A stretch of DNA of 64,000 nucleotides, from the NCBI GenBank assembly GCA_964017155.1, contig OZ024867.1:11108116-11172115 (forward strand). The letters run 5' to 3'. The position numbers and the translations under genes are program-made. Source of the stretch: Oasisia sp. SBJ-2009. Its lineage: Eukaryota; Annelida; Polychaeta; Sabellida; Siboglinidae. Positions 33,340 through 47,690 of this stretch are shown here, one piece after another. The notes beneath the pieces were generated by a model, which saw only the letters and a list, made by a program, of their open reading frames with translations, was not told where the DNA came from and did no database searches. Within the stretch, counting starts at the first letter, position 1, and the number at the start of each line of letters is the position of its first letter.

Positions 33340-36300
33340 CTGTAACATAATTATAATTACGTGAATTCAACGTTGACGAGGGCGGCGAGATATTTCAATT
33401 AACTTAGCCATTGTTCCCCAAACAATTGGAAGCCAATGCAACTGCTTTTGAAAATTTGCGGTAGCAATAACATTGCTGCAAGCACATCAACTGAGGGCAT
33501 CGCATAGACTAAAAGGTTTAGCTGACGTACAATACACATTCAAAGAAAGCAACTAGAAGTTATGACATATTACATACTATATCATTTTTTTTATAGAAAA
33601 ACGAACTGTAAATCCGTTGGCTAGGGACCTAGGACATGATTGTACATATGATATTACTGTTGGAATACCGATCAGTGTTGTCATGCTAGGGACTACACCA
33701 GTGTCTGGCTAGGGACCACACTAGTGTCACGCTACGGAATACACATGTGTCATGCTAAACAAAATTAATGACACGAAGCTAGATACAGTAATTGAGATTA
33801 AAATATAATGAACAAAATACTACTGCCTTATCCAACTTACTTGGACCGATATGTTACATTGTAAATTTACTATTTGATCAAGGATGTGTTTCTGATCAAC
33901 TAAAAATAGCTGACATAATTCCGGTTTTTAAAACTGGTGATACAATATTAACTATCAACTACAGACCGATTTCTATTTTACCTGTATTTGCAAATGTTTG
34001 TGCAAGATTAATTATAACAATACAACATTTTCAATTTGGATTTAGGAAACCTTATTCCATTGAAATGGCTAATTCAGTGCAAACTAGTAATACTATCAAT
34101 GACGCAAAAGAGAACAAAGAAAGTGTAACTGGTGTATTTAAAAATCTTGCGAAAGTTTTTGATACTGTTAATAATAATAACTCATTGTGTAATTAGAGGA
34201 AACATACTTAAGTGGATGAATAATTACTTACATAAAAGGAAACAACGAGTAAAAATTAATAGAAAAACACCCACCCTTAACAACATCACATGTGGAGTTC
34301 CAGAAGGTTCCATTTTGGGACCTTTACCCGTTCTTATTTATATAAATTATCTTACTATTGTACCCGATACAACGCTAACAATTATGTTTGCTGATGACAC
34401 AAGTACCTTTGCAATGCCCAAATTTACATGAAATGGAAATTACCATGAACCCTGGATTAAAAATTATCCGTATGGCTTAAAATCAATAAACATTCTCTAA
34501 ATATACAAAACGTTTCCTTTTTATAATAAATATAGACGTGATAGAATAGTGTTAACAGAGAGTGATGATCAATGTAATGTGAAATTGTTTTGGATGACCT
34601 TTGAACTGTGGTGAGGCTACTTACCCTCCTCTCCCGACCTCGCCCCAACTACGACACCGCATGAAAAAAGATATGTTAATGATAAATAACAATGGTGATA
34701 ATAATTATAGTAACAACAACAATAACGTATTTATGTAGCGCCGTAAATCCTCGTTAACGTGTTCAAAGACGCTGATACAAAGCGCAAAAATAGCACAACA
34801 CAAATTCAACAATATATAAACGTGGTATCAAATTTTCAATTACGTTATCCTTAAGAAATAAGTTATAAACAATCATCTAAAAGAACTATAAAAGTAAGAT
34901 AATAAAACCGGCACAGGATAAAAACGTAAATAATAAAATTAATAAATAATAAAACATCAACAGTCAAATCGAGCGACAATGTTAAATGAAAGTCATTGTT
35001 CATGAATATATATCACCCGGTTGCATCTGTGTGGCTGCACCTTGTATTATAAGAGCTAAATAATATTGTGACATTTTCATGAGTAGTGGTTGTCGTGTTG
35101 CGTTTAGCAGATTTTATTGTGAACACACACAGACTACGATACATACTAGGTCAAATTTGGACTTACGAAATTACTGAAGGTCAATAAATACTATGTATTA
35201 ACAAATAACATACTGTGTGGTGTAATGTGAATTTGTTTTTAATGTCCTTTGATCTGTAATACATAAAGGGGTTGAGACGACTTACATTGGGCTTGGGCTT
35301 TGCCAGAAAGAAGATGTATTAATAGAAAATAACAATGCTTATTAACTACTATGCGAACAAAAACCAATACAATAGAACATTCGCTCATTTTGAAAACATC
35401 AATGTTCCATTTTTCGTGACGCGCAAATATGTTCATACAAAATTACTAACGGACACAAACATTAAATAGCAATATGTATGTTGTGCTCTTTAAGTTAACG
35501 TTGGTGAACAATGACGTCACACACAAATTTAACAAGATTTAACAAGATTGCCACCTAGAGAATCAACTCTAGATGGCAGGTGGACAAGGAAGCCGTTTGG
35601 CTTATCGAGAGTCCAACCTATCTATCTAAGTATACCCTGCCCGTCTTAGGTATATGTCAATTTTATTTTTAAACATATTAACACTTCTAGCACCTACACA
35701 ATCAGCTGATAATTTGTTCCATTCGTTTACTATTCTTTGGGAAAATGAAAATTTTCTAATATCTAGTCTACACTGCTTCTTTGCTAATGCAACTCCATGT
35801 CCTCTAGTCCTTCTCTCTTCCTTGACCGTGAAAAAAATATTTCTGTCAATATTTTCATACCCATTCAATATTTTAAAAACCTCAATCTGATCTCCTCTCA
35901 ATCTTCTGGTTTCTAGTGTTGTTAGACCACATTCTTTTAGACGCATTTCATAACTAATATTCCTGAGTTTTGGTATCATTTTTGTTGCTCTCCTTTGTAC
36001 TCTTTCTAGCATATCAATATCCTTCTTGCGATATGGCCTCCATGCTTGTATACAATATTCTAAATGAGGCCTAACTATTGTTTTATAAAGCGGTATTATT
36101 AGTTCTTTTTCTTTGTATACTATATTTCGCCTAATTAATCCAAGAATTTGGTTTGCCTTCGCTGCTGCAATTCCACACTGCTCTGATACCTTCATGTCAG
36201 CACTAATGGTTAAACCTAAGTCCTTTTCCTTTACAGTAGTATTTAGTACAGTACCACCCATTGTATATTGTGCATTTTCATTCCCATGTCCTGTGTGGAG

Positions 36301-39300
36301 GCACTTACACTTTCCAAAGTTAAACAGCATTTGCCATTTCTCAGACCATTCTATCAACTTATTTAGATCATCTTGTAAATGCTGTCTATCTGCATCACTT
36401 TTTATTTTCCTAAACACTTTTGTGTCGTCCGCAAACTTCAACACCTTGCTTGTTACGTCATCATCCAAATCATTGATATATATTAAGAATAAAATAGGTC
36501 CCAATACTGATCCTTGCGGTACTCCACTCAAAACAGATTTCCAATTTGAAACCTCCCCATCAACTACTACTCTTTGTCTTCTATCAATAAGCCATTTTTC
36601 TATCCAGTTAATCATACTATTTCCTATGCCATGGGCCTTTAGTTTAAGTAGTAATCTTTGGTGTGGCACTTTGTCAAAGGCTTTTTAAAAATCTAAATAG
36701 ATTATATCTACTGGTGATCCCTCATCTACCCACTTTGTGACATCTTCCAAAAAACATAACATATTTGTTAAGCATGACCTCGCTTTTAAAAACCCATGTT
36801 GAGATGTGTTTATCAATTTATTTTTAACAAGAAAATCAACCAAGTGATCTTTAATTAGTCTTTCTAATAGTTTACAAATCACCGATGTTAAACTCACTGG
36901 CCTATAGTTCTCTGACTTGCTTCTTGATCCTTTTTTAAATAATGGTATGATGTTTGCTTCTTTCCATTCTACCGGAACCACTCCTTCCTCTAATGCCAAA
37001 TTAAACACTGTTGCAAGTGGTATGCTAATTTGTTCTACAATTTCCAGTAGTAATTTGGGAGGAATCCCATCCACTCCTGGTGATTTATTATCCTTCATAT
37101 CTCTTATTTTCATAGCTACCATTTTTGGGGTTACAGTTAGTTGTCCTAAATAGTCACACTCTCTCCCTTCGAACTTAGTCTCTAGTACTGGTAATGTACT
37201 AATATCTTCCCTGGTAAACACCGAACTAAAGTATTCATTTAGGTTTTCTGCCATTAAGAATCCCTCCGTTATTATGTTTCCATCACTACCTTCTAGTGGC
37301 CCGACCTTATCTTGAACTTTCTGTTTACTTCGAACATACGCATAAAAACTCTTGCTGTCATGTTTTATGTTGAAAGCTATTTTTTGTTCATAGCTTCTCT
37401 TCGAATTTCTAATTTCAGCTGTAGCTTGATTAAGTGCTTCTTTATAAATGGCATAGTCTTCTTCACTTCCAGTATGTCTATATGTCTTCCACATCATTTG
37501 CTTGTACTTGATTTTTCTAATGGCGTCCTTCGATAAGTGTTTCTTCTTTGACCTTTTCCCTTGTTTTTTCAAGGGGACAAATTTGTCAACGACGCAGTCA
37601 ATTTCCCTCTTTAAGATATTCCAGCATTCTGTTGCTGTCTTATTCTTCAGTGTGTTATTCCAGTCTATCTTCGCTAAATATTCCCTCATGTCCTTATATC
37701 TTCCTTTGTGAAAATTTTTCCTGTACCGTATTTTACTGTTCCGTTCTCCTTTTACTTTGATGATAAAATGTATCTGGTTATGATCACTACATCCCAGTGG
37801 CTCACATATATTGACATTATCAACAAATTCCTTCTGTGAGCTCAAAACTATGTCCAACACGTTCTTGTCCCTGGTTGGTTCTAACACATGTTGAAAAAGG
37901 AAACTATCTTGTACTAAATTTAAAAACTCTTGATCCTCTCTCCCAGGACTCTGTAGAGATGTCCACTTTATATGCCCATGGTTAAAATCCCCCATAATAA
38001 TACAGTCCCGTTTACTCACTTCTTTTATAGCGTTGTGCATTTTTTCATTCTCTTCTATGCTTATGTTTGGACTACGATAAACTAACCCAACAGTTAATGT
38101 TGAGTTTCCTGTAACTATGTTACACCAGACAGCTTCACATTCTGCTTCTTTTTCTAATTTTATTTCATAAGCCTGGATGGATTCTTTAATATATAAAATA
38201 ACTCCGCCTCCCCTTCTTCCTAATCTATCTTTCCTAAACATTACATATCCTGTCATTCCTAATTCGGCATCTGATATATCGGGGGTGGCCCAAGATTCAG
38301 TTATACCTATTATGTGAGGGTCAATATCTTCTACCATAATGTTTAGTTCATTTCTTTTGTTTACTATGCTCCTTGCATTTAAACAAACACATTTATAACC
38401 AAATTTCGTAGGGCTTTCCAGGCTGTTTTTTGCTGATTTCTTTTTGCTGTCTTTAGCTATGCCTCTAGTATTTGGCTTCTCTGTGTATCCCCCCTGCGAA
38501 ACTAGTTTAAAAAATTGCAACCTGTTCCTCTGTCCATAGATTGAAGCAGGTTCTCGGAGAACACTGCTGCGCCCTTTCCGCTTAGATGGAGGCCATCTCT
38601 CACGTACATATCTTCCTTCCCAACAAAGTATCCCCACAAATCTACAAATCCAACTCCTTCTCCTTCACACATCTGCTCCACCAGAGCATTGATTGCCATC
38701 CTCTTACAGTTTCTATAGGTTGCTCCCCTTCCTCCGATTACTGGCAAGATTCCTGAGATAATGATCTGTTCAACTCTTGTCTTCTTCAGTTTCCCTACCA
38801 ACTGTCTGTATCTTTGCACTATTCTAGTTGTCCCCTCCCTGTCTGCATTGTTCGTCCCTACATGTACTAATATCGATCCTCCCTGGCCATGCCCCAACAC
38901 GTTCTCTACCCTATCTGTCACATGCTCAATCCGAGCGCCCGGAAGACAAACAACAACATCTTCTCCTTTGTTTAACGTCTTGTCCGTCTTTCGCAAAATT
39001 GAGTCGCCCATAAAAACCCTTTCTGTTCTCAATGCACCCTCGATCACTGCTTCAGAGTAGCTCCTCCGTTTTGCATCTCCCTGGTTGCTGACTTTCCCCC
39101 CTGCCGCTTTCTCTGTTCCTTTCTTTCCTGTCTCTTTTCTTCCTGACATCTTCCGTTTGGTCATATCTACTCTCAGTTCCTTTCTTCCCTTCGTCTTTCC
39201 TCCTGTCGCATCTACTTCTATCATCTCCTGTCCCCTTGTCCCTCCCTCCTTCTCTACTGTCACTTTCTCCACTGTCTCCTTCATGCATGGCATGTTTTCT

Positions 39301-42300
39301 GTTGTTCTTTCTCCATTTGTTTTCCTTGCTATCATCCTCCCTCCTCTCTCCATCCCCTTCACAAGATCCGTTAGCTTAGCTAGCTCTGCCGTCAGACAGT
39401 CCACTTTCCAACACCCTAAACATTGGAAAGTAAACCCTTCCTCCGTTGTCTCTGACCAAGACTTTCCGCACCCCGATAAGGCAAAATCCACCAAGCTGTG
39501 GCAGTGATCACACAGCAAGTGCCTCCTTGCCTTCACTTGCCGCTTGGAAGGTGCCATAATACGATTGATCAAATCAACTTAGTTTATACCAACTTAGTCT
39601 TTAGAAAGACTGTTTGTTTATTGTGTACAGCAACTGCAGCACACTACGTGTTATTAACAACTTACTACCTATGCTACCATGAACAATAATTTTATTCTGT
39701 ACTGGTACCGTTCCCTAGCGGATACTTTGGACACTACCTATATAAACAGACTAGGGCTTTCTGCTAAAACACTTGCTTATTTTTAATAACAATGGCACCG
39801 AATCAAAGAATTATCCTATGTATGCAGCTGTTTTGCTTACCACTTTATCTGTTATATATCATATCAATTTATCAGATTTGCTAAGTTTTGTTTACAATCT
39901 TGTTGAAAGCTAGATTACCCTATTTCACCCACTATAAATAATAGTCTGCACAAACTAAGGATTCCTACTAAAAAGCTTGTTTATTTTTAATAACAATGAT
40001 ACCTATTCAGAGTGTTACCTTACACATATAGTTGTTACGCTTATTGCTTTGTCTCTTATATACGATATCAAATAAACAGATTTTGCTCAGTCTTGTTTAC
40101 AATTTGTCGAAGGCTAGATTACCCTATTATCACCCACGTATACTAATTTGTTCAAAAATACTGTTTACTAACTAAATTTAACCAAAACTGCCACTCAATA
40201 TATGTCTAGTACACCCTTATGAATAACCTTAGCACAAAAATAATACTTATCAATCAATACTTCCGCTTGTTTTTCAACTTTTATACACCACCAAATTCAA
40301 ACATCTGCATCCACCAAGTTTCCCGCCAAAAAAACAAAGAGAGAACATAGAACCCTATGGAATATAGTGTATACCAACTAGCAGCATAAGACAACGTTTA
40401 CATCTAACTTACCTTGTTTGTCTTCCACTATCAAAGTAGGCTCTGAAAAAGAAGGTTCGACTGTTTCGTCATTGAACTGAGCGCGTGGAGCGACCACGGC
40501 GGTAGTGTAGTGCGAGACGGCGACGGATGCAGACAATACTTTATGTGACCACTTAGGTTGCTTAGAAATGGCAGTGGAAAATATTGATGTGATAAAATAT
40601 ATGTAAACAGGTGATAAGAGTTGACAATACATGCCACAGTATTAGCAGCAATTCTTGGTAGCAGTAGTCTTTCCAGCACGTAAGTCTTGTAATGTACTCG
40701 TTCTATGTGCAAATAATGGACTACCAGGACAATAAATTACCTATGAATATTGTGTCAGTCGATACAGTAGCAACTCCTCTTCAGACATCCGTGGGGAAAC
40801 TGTTATAGTCCTTGTATTGCGGTCAACCGAGTATCTCAACATGGCTTCAGCTAGCTAACATGGAAACGATGTACCCAGTGACACTAAAGTCAGCGATTAA
40901 GTCCTCGGCACTTAGTTTTCCTAATCGTTTCTAGTGTCTTGCAATGTGACTGTACATTGTCTGATGCCGTCATCAACCTGAAAGGTCGACTGGAGGCAGC
41001 CCACAGAAGACACGTTTCAAAGGAACGGGTTGCCTGCCTCTTCCATACTTTGACGAGTGAACTTCTTTGAAGCAGCTGAATTGTCTTCATTGTGAACTGT
41101 TTCTCTTCTTTCACCTTAATTTGGTTTTCGGAATTGTAATCTACTAATTTATTGTTTTGTGTTGCTGGAAGATGCCTATATAATCATCCGAGTATATTAA
41201 GCAAGCAATTAACGCGTGATATCGTCCGTGATACTCTTGTAACCACCTCTCTGTACGTCAAGTTTTGAATATGTTGTGTTCTTCTGACACATAAGTCACT
41301 TGCTCCAGTTTATTGCCAGACATTTTACTCTCGATGTCCAAGGCTCGTCTACAACCTTGTGCACTTCGCCAATTGAAATAGCCTGACTTTTAGACTGCTG
41401 CAAATGCTATGTGCAATGGTCTTATGGATTACCAGACGGTTTTCAATGTATAAAACCATTCCACCTAAATTGTTTGAGCAATGGCTTCATATTGATCGCG
41501 GTACCACGCTTAATCTTCTCAGGTCGGCCATAGCCGGCCAGTGAGTACATCACAGCGCTTGAATTCGTTTTACGTGGTGCATCTAGTGACTAAGATATAC
41601 AATAAATGCGGTACCTATCTAGACATATAACATTAAATTGTGACTATTTTGGATATTTCCGTTCTCAACAATATTAACCGCGTTTTCGAAATTTATCAGC
41701 AATAGTTCTTGTTTTTGGACATTTTAAAATGTCCTACAGCCAGGAGTTGGCCACGTGTACAGCTAAAATGTGAAATATATTATACATAGATGTATACCAG
41801 TGTGTAGATATTTTAATGCTCTTTTAAATAAACCCAACTTGTAGCAGTAGAAATCCAAGCATAAAAAAGTTACACCGCAAGTAGTTATTTTTACAAAAGT
41901 TTCAAACTGTCATAGTGTCAACCATGAAAAGGTCAACATATTTGAAAGTTATAACAACAGTTTTGATACGACTGTGTAGGTACCTTTATTATCCACAACA
42001 TGCATACAACATGCTATTGCGAGAATTGAATAATAAAGGCGCTAGAGCAAAGACAATGGCGCAAACAATAATTTTAAACATCTAGGTCAAACATTTGAGT
42101 AGCCACAGGCTTGACGTTAAAATCGGCTGCGTGCTAATGGGTTAAGTTCAGTACGTCACTTTTTTTATTGTTGATGAATGTTGACCCTTCAACCTGAGCA
42201 ACAAAAAGGTCAACAAACAATAGTACCTGATTGACATACTACGTCGATCCAAGGACTGACCCCACAACGAGTGCATATATGGTTGTTGGGACACAAGTCC

Positions 42301-42473
42301 TCCCCTTCATTGCAGGGTGCGTTTGCCTTCAGCAAGGTTACTAAAAAGCAATTCGGGGAAGGATGTTCAGACAAATAAATAATAATCCATTAAATGTTAA
42401 TCTCGCTTATTCAATAAATACTGCCACTTGATTTAGTGGCGAATAGAGTATGTAGATATGAATAGGCGCATAC

Positions 42474-42548
<75 letters not shown>

Positions 42549-43116
42549 CCGTAGCGCTTTTTATCGTAGTTAAGCAATACAACCATTAAACATATGATGC
42601 CATCACCCACCCAGTATTATCGCTACGGCATCAACATACGGCCAATTGGTAATGAAGACACTGTTGACATGTACAACAAGGATAAAATATGCTACTTTAT
42701 AAACGAAACTATTCTGGTGGCACCTTTTGACACAAATATGTATCACTATGCAATATCAATCCTATGGAGCGATACAGATTGTAATGATTACTATAAAACA
42801 CATACTAGCTCAAGGCATCATATCATTCGTGAAACGGTCCCTGTAAACGAACTAAATTTGAAGTTATCACGGACGTGGTTTCTTGCTATCATTAGATCAC
42901 AAGTGATTATGCTATATATGGATTAGCGAAATAAAACTTACAGTCGTCGGGGACACATTTAACAGGAGGATATATGTAAAAACGACCTATGGCTGAGACA
43001 TAATACGTCTTTGGAGGGCATTCGCATCTGTTGTCTATGCACTTTAGGGACTGTTGACAATGGGCGGTGTAGAAGCAAGACTCGCCTTTGCGGCCTGGAA
43101 AGACATAAATATGTTA

Positions 43117-43186
<70 letters not shown>

Positions 43187-43349
43187 CAGTGTGTGTATAT
43201 ATATATAATATATATATATACAGTGTATATATATATATACAGTGTATATATATATAGTATATATATATATACAGTGTATATATATATATATATATATATA
43301 CAGTATATATATATATATAATATATATATATTATATATATATATATACA

Positions 43350-43393
<44 letters not shown>

Positions 43394-46300
43394 TCACACA
43401 CATACACAAACATATAATTATATAAATCTCCAAAAGACGTCAATGAAAACTACCGAACATTCTTTGATGACAATGCAGATACATTTTATTCTTTATAATT
43501 AAAGAAACCAAACAAATTTAAAAGCGCTGTTACAGTTACATGGCAGCATATTACAATAAATTATAGATTTATTTCAAATACGTTATAAACCCAGAATTAG
43601 TTAATATTTTGATACAATCACATTTTTCCCGAAAATTACATTACCAATTAGACTTTCAAATTACAATGGCACATTAATAGATAATGTTTATGTAATTTGT
43701 TGAAATCTTCAGCTGGTATATTAATAAGCAATATATCGTATCACCTTCCTTACTTTATATCCTTGAATTATGTTCAAACTGTTAACACTCCGCCTTATTT
43801 ACAAATTTAAACAAATCATATACAAAACTAATACACATAACAAAATGCGATATGCTAAATACTGTCAAATGGAAACAGTGGAAACAAATCTTACACAGAT
43901 CATCTAAACATTCTAAATTCTTACGCTTTCAATTTTAAAATAATACTTGTGCACACTTCAGAATATACTTGATTTCTTAAATCCTAAATCCAGCTAGGGA
44001 ATATAGTATTTCAACAAAGTTATTGATATCTATAAAGAAAACGAATTTGTGATGCGGTCACTTTAAATGTCAACCAATCACTAATGACTGGTATATTTCC
44101 AAACAAATACAAAATGGCCAAAATTATCCTACTTTTTAATCAGGGTAAACATATATATAAATCGAATTATCAAAAGCTTTTGATACCAGTGACCACATCA
44201 TACCATGAGAAAAAATACTATGGTATAAATGGCAAAGCTTTATATTTCAGCAAAACATATTTAATTTAGCGTAAGCAATACGTAGATTTCAAAAACGTTA
44301 AATCTGCAGAAAATATTATCACCTTGGAGTTTATTTTTCGGACTCCTCGTTTTTAGATAAATTATGTTGCTTTGTCAAGTAACCTATTTAAATGTATATG
44401 TTATGCTGACGAAACGACCCTAACTAGCACAGTAAAAAGTTTTGATGGTTGAGATATTCTTAAGCTCTTAAGCTTTTCTGGTTCATTTTTTATTATTATT
44501 AAGGACGTTGTTGCGTAGCCGAGCATCGGAACCGTGTTTGTTTGTGACAAAGGTCCGAGCATTCAACGCACAGGCGATTTTTTTGTCGTACTTTCACGTT
44601 ACCCTTCGCATCAGTATCAGTACGGGTGCATAATACTGCTACTAGCGATTCATAAGGATATTCGATTAATAGCCTATGGAAAATAATTGAAATTAATACA
44701 TAACATTTATAAGCCCAATTGCATTATTAGAAATGTTTTTTGCGTTAATGACATGAATTTAAGTACGTAATATATATCCATAACGACATTATAATTAATA
44801 AATATGAGCATTATTAATAATTACATGAGCACCGAAAGAAACAACTGGGGCATCATACAGCGTATGGCTGGTTGAGGAATTTTTTTTTTCATAGGGCATA
44901 ACAGGCTAAAGTAATTGCGTTTTGAGAACTGCAGATTGTAATTGCTGTAGTATAGCAGAATGATTGATGGACTTCGTGTTTTTATATAGTAAATTTAATA
45001 TTATCATTTTAATAGAGCCAGTTCCATTAGAAAAAGATTATAAGTAATAAGTGTTAGAAGATAATATTTATTTGCAGCTTATATACTAGTTGCTGTGGTA
45101 CAAATAATACGAATATAGATGCTGTTTCCTGAAATTATATATATGCTGTATTACTTTATGCAGAATTATTAAATACACACATGTGTAATGTAGCAATATT
45201 GTATGTAGCAGTTTATTACTGGCAGATGACAAAAGAACTTCTCTACAATGATGATTACCTGGGCAACATTAATATTTAAGTGACGTATGTACACGTTATG
45301 CGGGAAGATAAATCGACTTGCAATCTGACAGAGTAATGTAAAGCGTATTGCACTAATGTAAAAGACTTGCTACGTGATCTCTATTATCTAGAAGACATTA
45401 CTAATGCATGGTAACTGATTCCATACTGACATTATGAACAGGGTATATAACTACGTCATGCACTTGAAATCTGACACAGTAATGCAAAATATGCACATGT
45501 AGTGCACTAATATAAGCATAATAGAAAGAAAGGAGAAAGGTAAATCATATATATATATTTCACAAATGGCATAATACTAGTTATATATAGTTATACAAAA
45601 GGGTTACCATGACACATGCTAGATTAGTGGGTAATGTAGCGAAATGGGAAAATAGCTCATGAAGTCAACACTGCCAGTTTTGAGTTTCGCTATGGTTGCT
45701 ATATTTTGATTACAGTGTTTATGTAAGAGGAGAAATGTAAAACATAGACATGACATGAAGGTGAATTTATTTTCGATGCTCCATACAAATATAAATACAT
45801 AGGTAAATTGATTGTAAAACATTGCACAAAAGGGTTATCATGACACATGAGATTTGCGGATAATCTACTATTTAACAGCAGGAACTGCGTAATATCTAAG
45901 GTAGTAGGGGTTATATTTGCAAAACATAAATTAAGTCAACATAACGTACATCTTATATAACAAACAAATGAAAATTATGGTCATTATGGCATTATGCTTG
46001 CGACATTTTAATTGCAGTTTTAATACATTTTATTATAATTTTATATAAATAAATATTGAATTAAAACGTAATAGTGCATTCATTGACACATAACTATTTC
46101 ACTAATATAACATTAATCAAGCAAAACAATAACTAGTATAATAACATTAAGCATGAATTACATTATTATTGTAATATAAAACTGACACTTATTATGTGGT
46201 TAAAAGTGTCATATTGCAATTCGATAAAGATAGTGATAACAGCAAAATTGAAGTGGTGCAAAATTTAAACAAATATCCCCATTTGATTTGTCTCGTATGG

Positions 46301-47627
46301 ACGCCGAGTTATCTTGAGCCGACTCGGCCCGGGCCGAGTTGTCTGTGAGCCGAATCGACTGGCATTTGTCTTCGAAGTATTTTTGTGCTCGGGCTTAATC
46401 TTGCCAGCGCGGCCAGGATATAGAGCCACCGACGCAGCCAATGTCTTACAGTCCCGCCTGTAGTCAATGCAGAGTTGCACGGCTGTTCTATTTCCTTTAT
46501 TTGCGTCAAAAGCATCGCCTACGTTCATCTTAACCCATGTACAACCACACCATGCTCGGCTGCCGTGAGAAAGAGCGGAAGCAAGAGGCAACACGTGACA
46601 ATTGGCGTATGCGCGTTGAGTGCTCGGACCTATAACGCTGAGGAACAGGGTTCCGATGCTCGGCTACGTAACCACTTCGTATTATTAAAGTTGCATTCTG
46701 ACATCCGCCATGTTTAAAATAAAATTTTCCAGTAAACCAGCATTCCCCATACACTATATATTGTTTTCCTCAACTACCTATCAACTTATTTTCACATAAT
46801 ATGCCATTTTAAGATAAAAAGCCGCAACAGACGAAAACAATTCCTGCCGAGCCTCGCCAGTTAGAATTCTCTGATTGGTTTAGACCTCGATGAAGGGAAT
46901 TCCGGTGAAAAGCGCTGTCAGGAGGGGGCCACACTAAAAGGCGGACCACAATTGGCAGACCGCACGGAAACGGCATACCTCATTCACAAAGATGCCACCG
47001 CTCGATACGCTCCATATTTACGGCATGCCCAGTTGCCCACATACAAACTATCGCTGGCTACGCGCCTGTACGGTCAATGGCTAATTGAGCATGATTTGAA
47101 TACCTAGGGTATCGTTACCCAGTGGCGCCTCTAGCGACTAACGTGGATATCTGGAACCGCCTTTTAGTTTGCCCCATCGTTTACTTACGTTGACCGGAGA
47201 GTTCCAATGGTAAAAATAGATCGACTTTTGGGAAACTCCAGAGCCGTTGTTTGTAGCAAACTTATATTTGATCAAATAACGTACAAATCCACAAAGTGAG
47301 ACATGTGGTAGGAAGTATACTAATAAGCAAATATCGGTCACGGTGTACACTGACTTTTCTAAAATGCGTTAAAAAGGGAAAATTATGTCAGAATGCAACT
47401 TTAAGAGAGGGCTATCACATTAGCGAGATGTTGTCTAAATGGAAGTCTCCTTGACGTTTTCTTGTGTTAAATATATTAATAAGTACATTTGTAGTCAAAA
47501 TTAAATAAATCAGTATGTGTGGCTGTCTGTCTGTCCATCTGTCTGTCTGTCTGTCGCGTTGTGTCTTTCTTCAGCGTCTGCTCAGCTTACCCAAACTAAG
47601 TCCATAATTTTATCCTGGCGAAACATT

Positions 47628-47690
<63 letters not shown>

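Larger units (their letters stand above)
35529..40327 (-). mobile_element. CR1-type LINE copy A, full length, one nonsense codon
   Basis: About 4.8 kb on the minus strand. It ends 3' in about two copies of the 10-bp unit AATCTTGTTA, as CR1 elements end in short tandem repeats. The 5' boundary GGCGGGAAACTTGG is the same as in copy B. It carries ORF1 (zinc-finger and esterase) and ORF2 (endonuclease and reverse transcriptase). It lies in the linker region of gene 2, in the sense orientation; gene 3 has the empty site near 62743-62760. The flanks share ACAAA, with six extra A between the 5' end and the right copy, compatible with a short target duplication. Confidence 0.9.

Noticed and set aside
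36113..39507. Plus-strand frames in the CR1 copies (also 48648-52060)
   Set aside because: Antisense shadows of ORF1 and ORF2, with no domain signature.
46265..46594. 109-codon minus-strand frame at the right end of the 44503-46680 element
   Set aside because: Lies mostly in the terminal inverted repeat and has no transposase motif.
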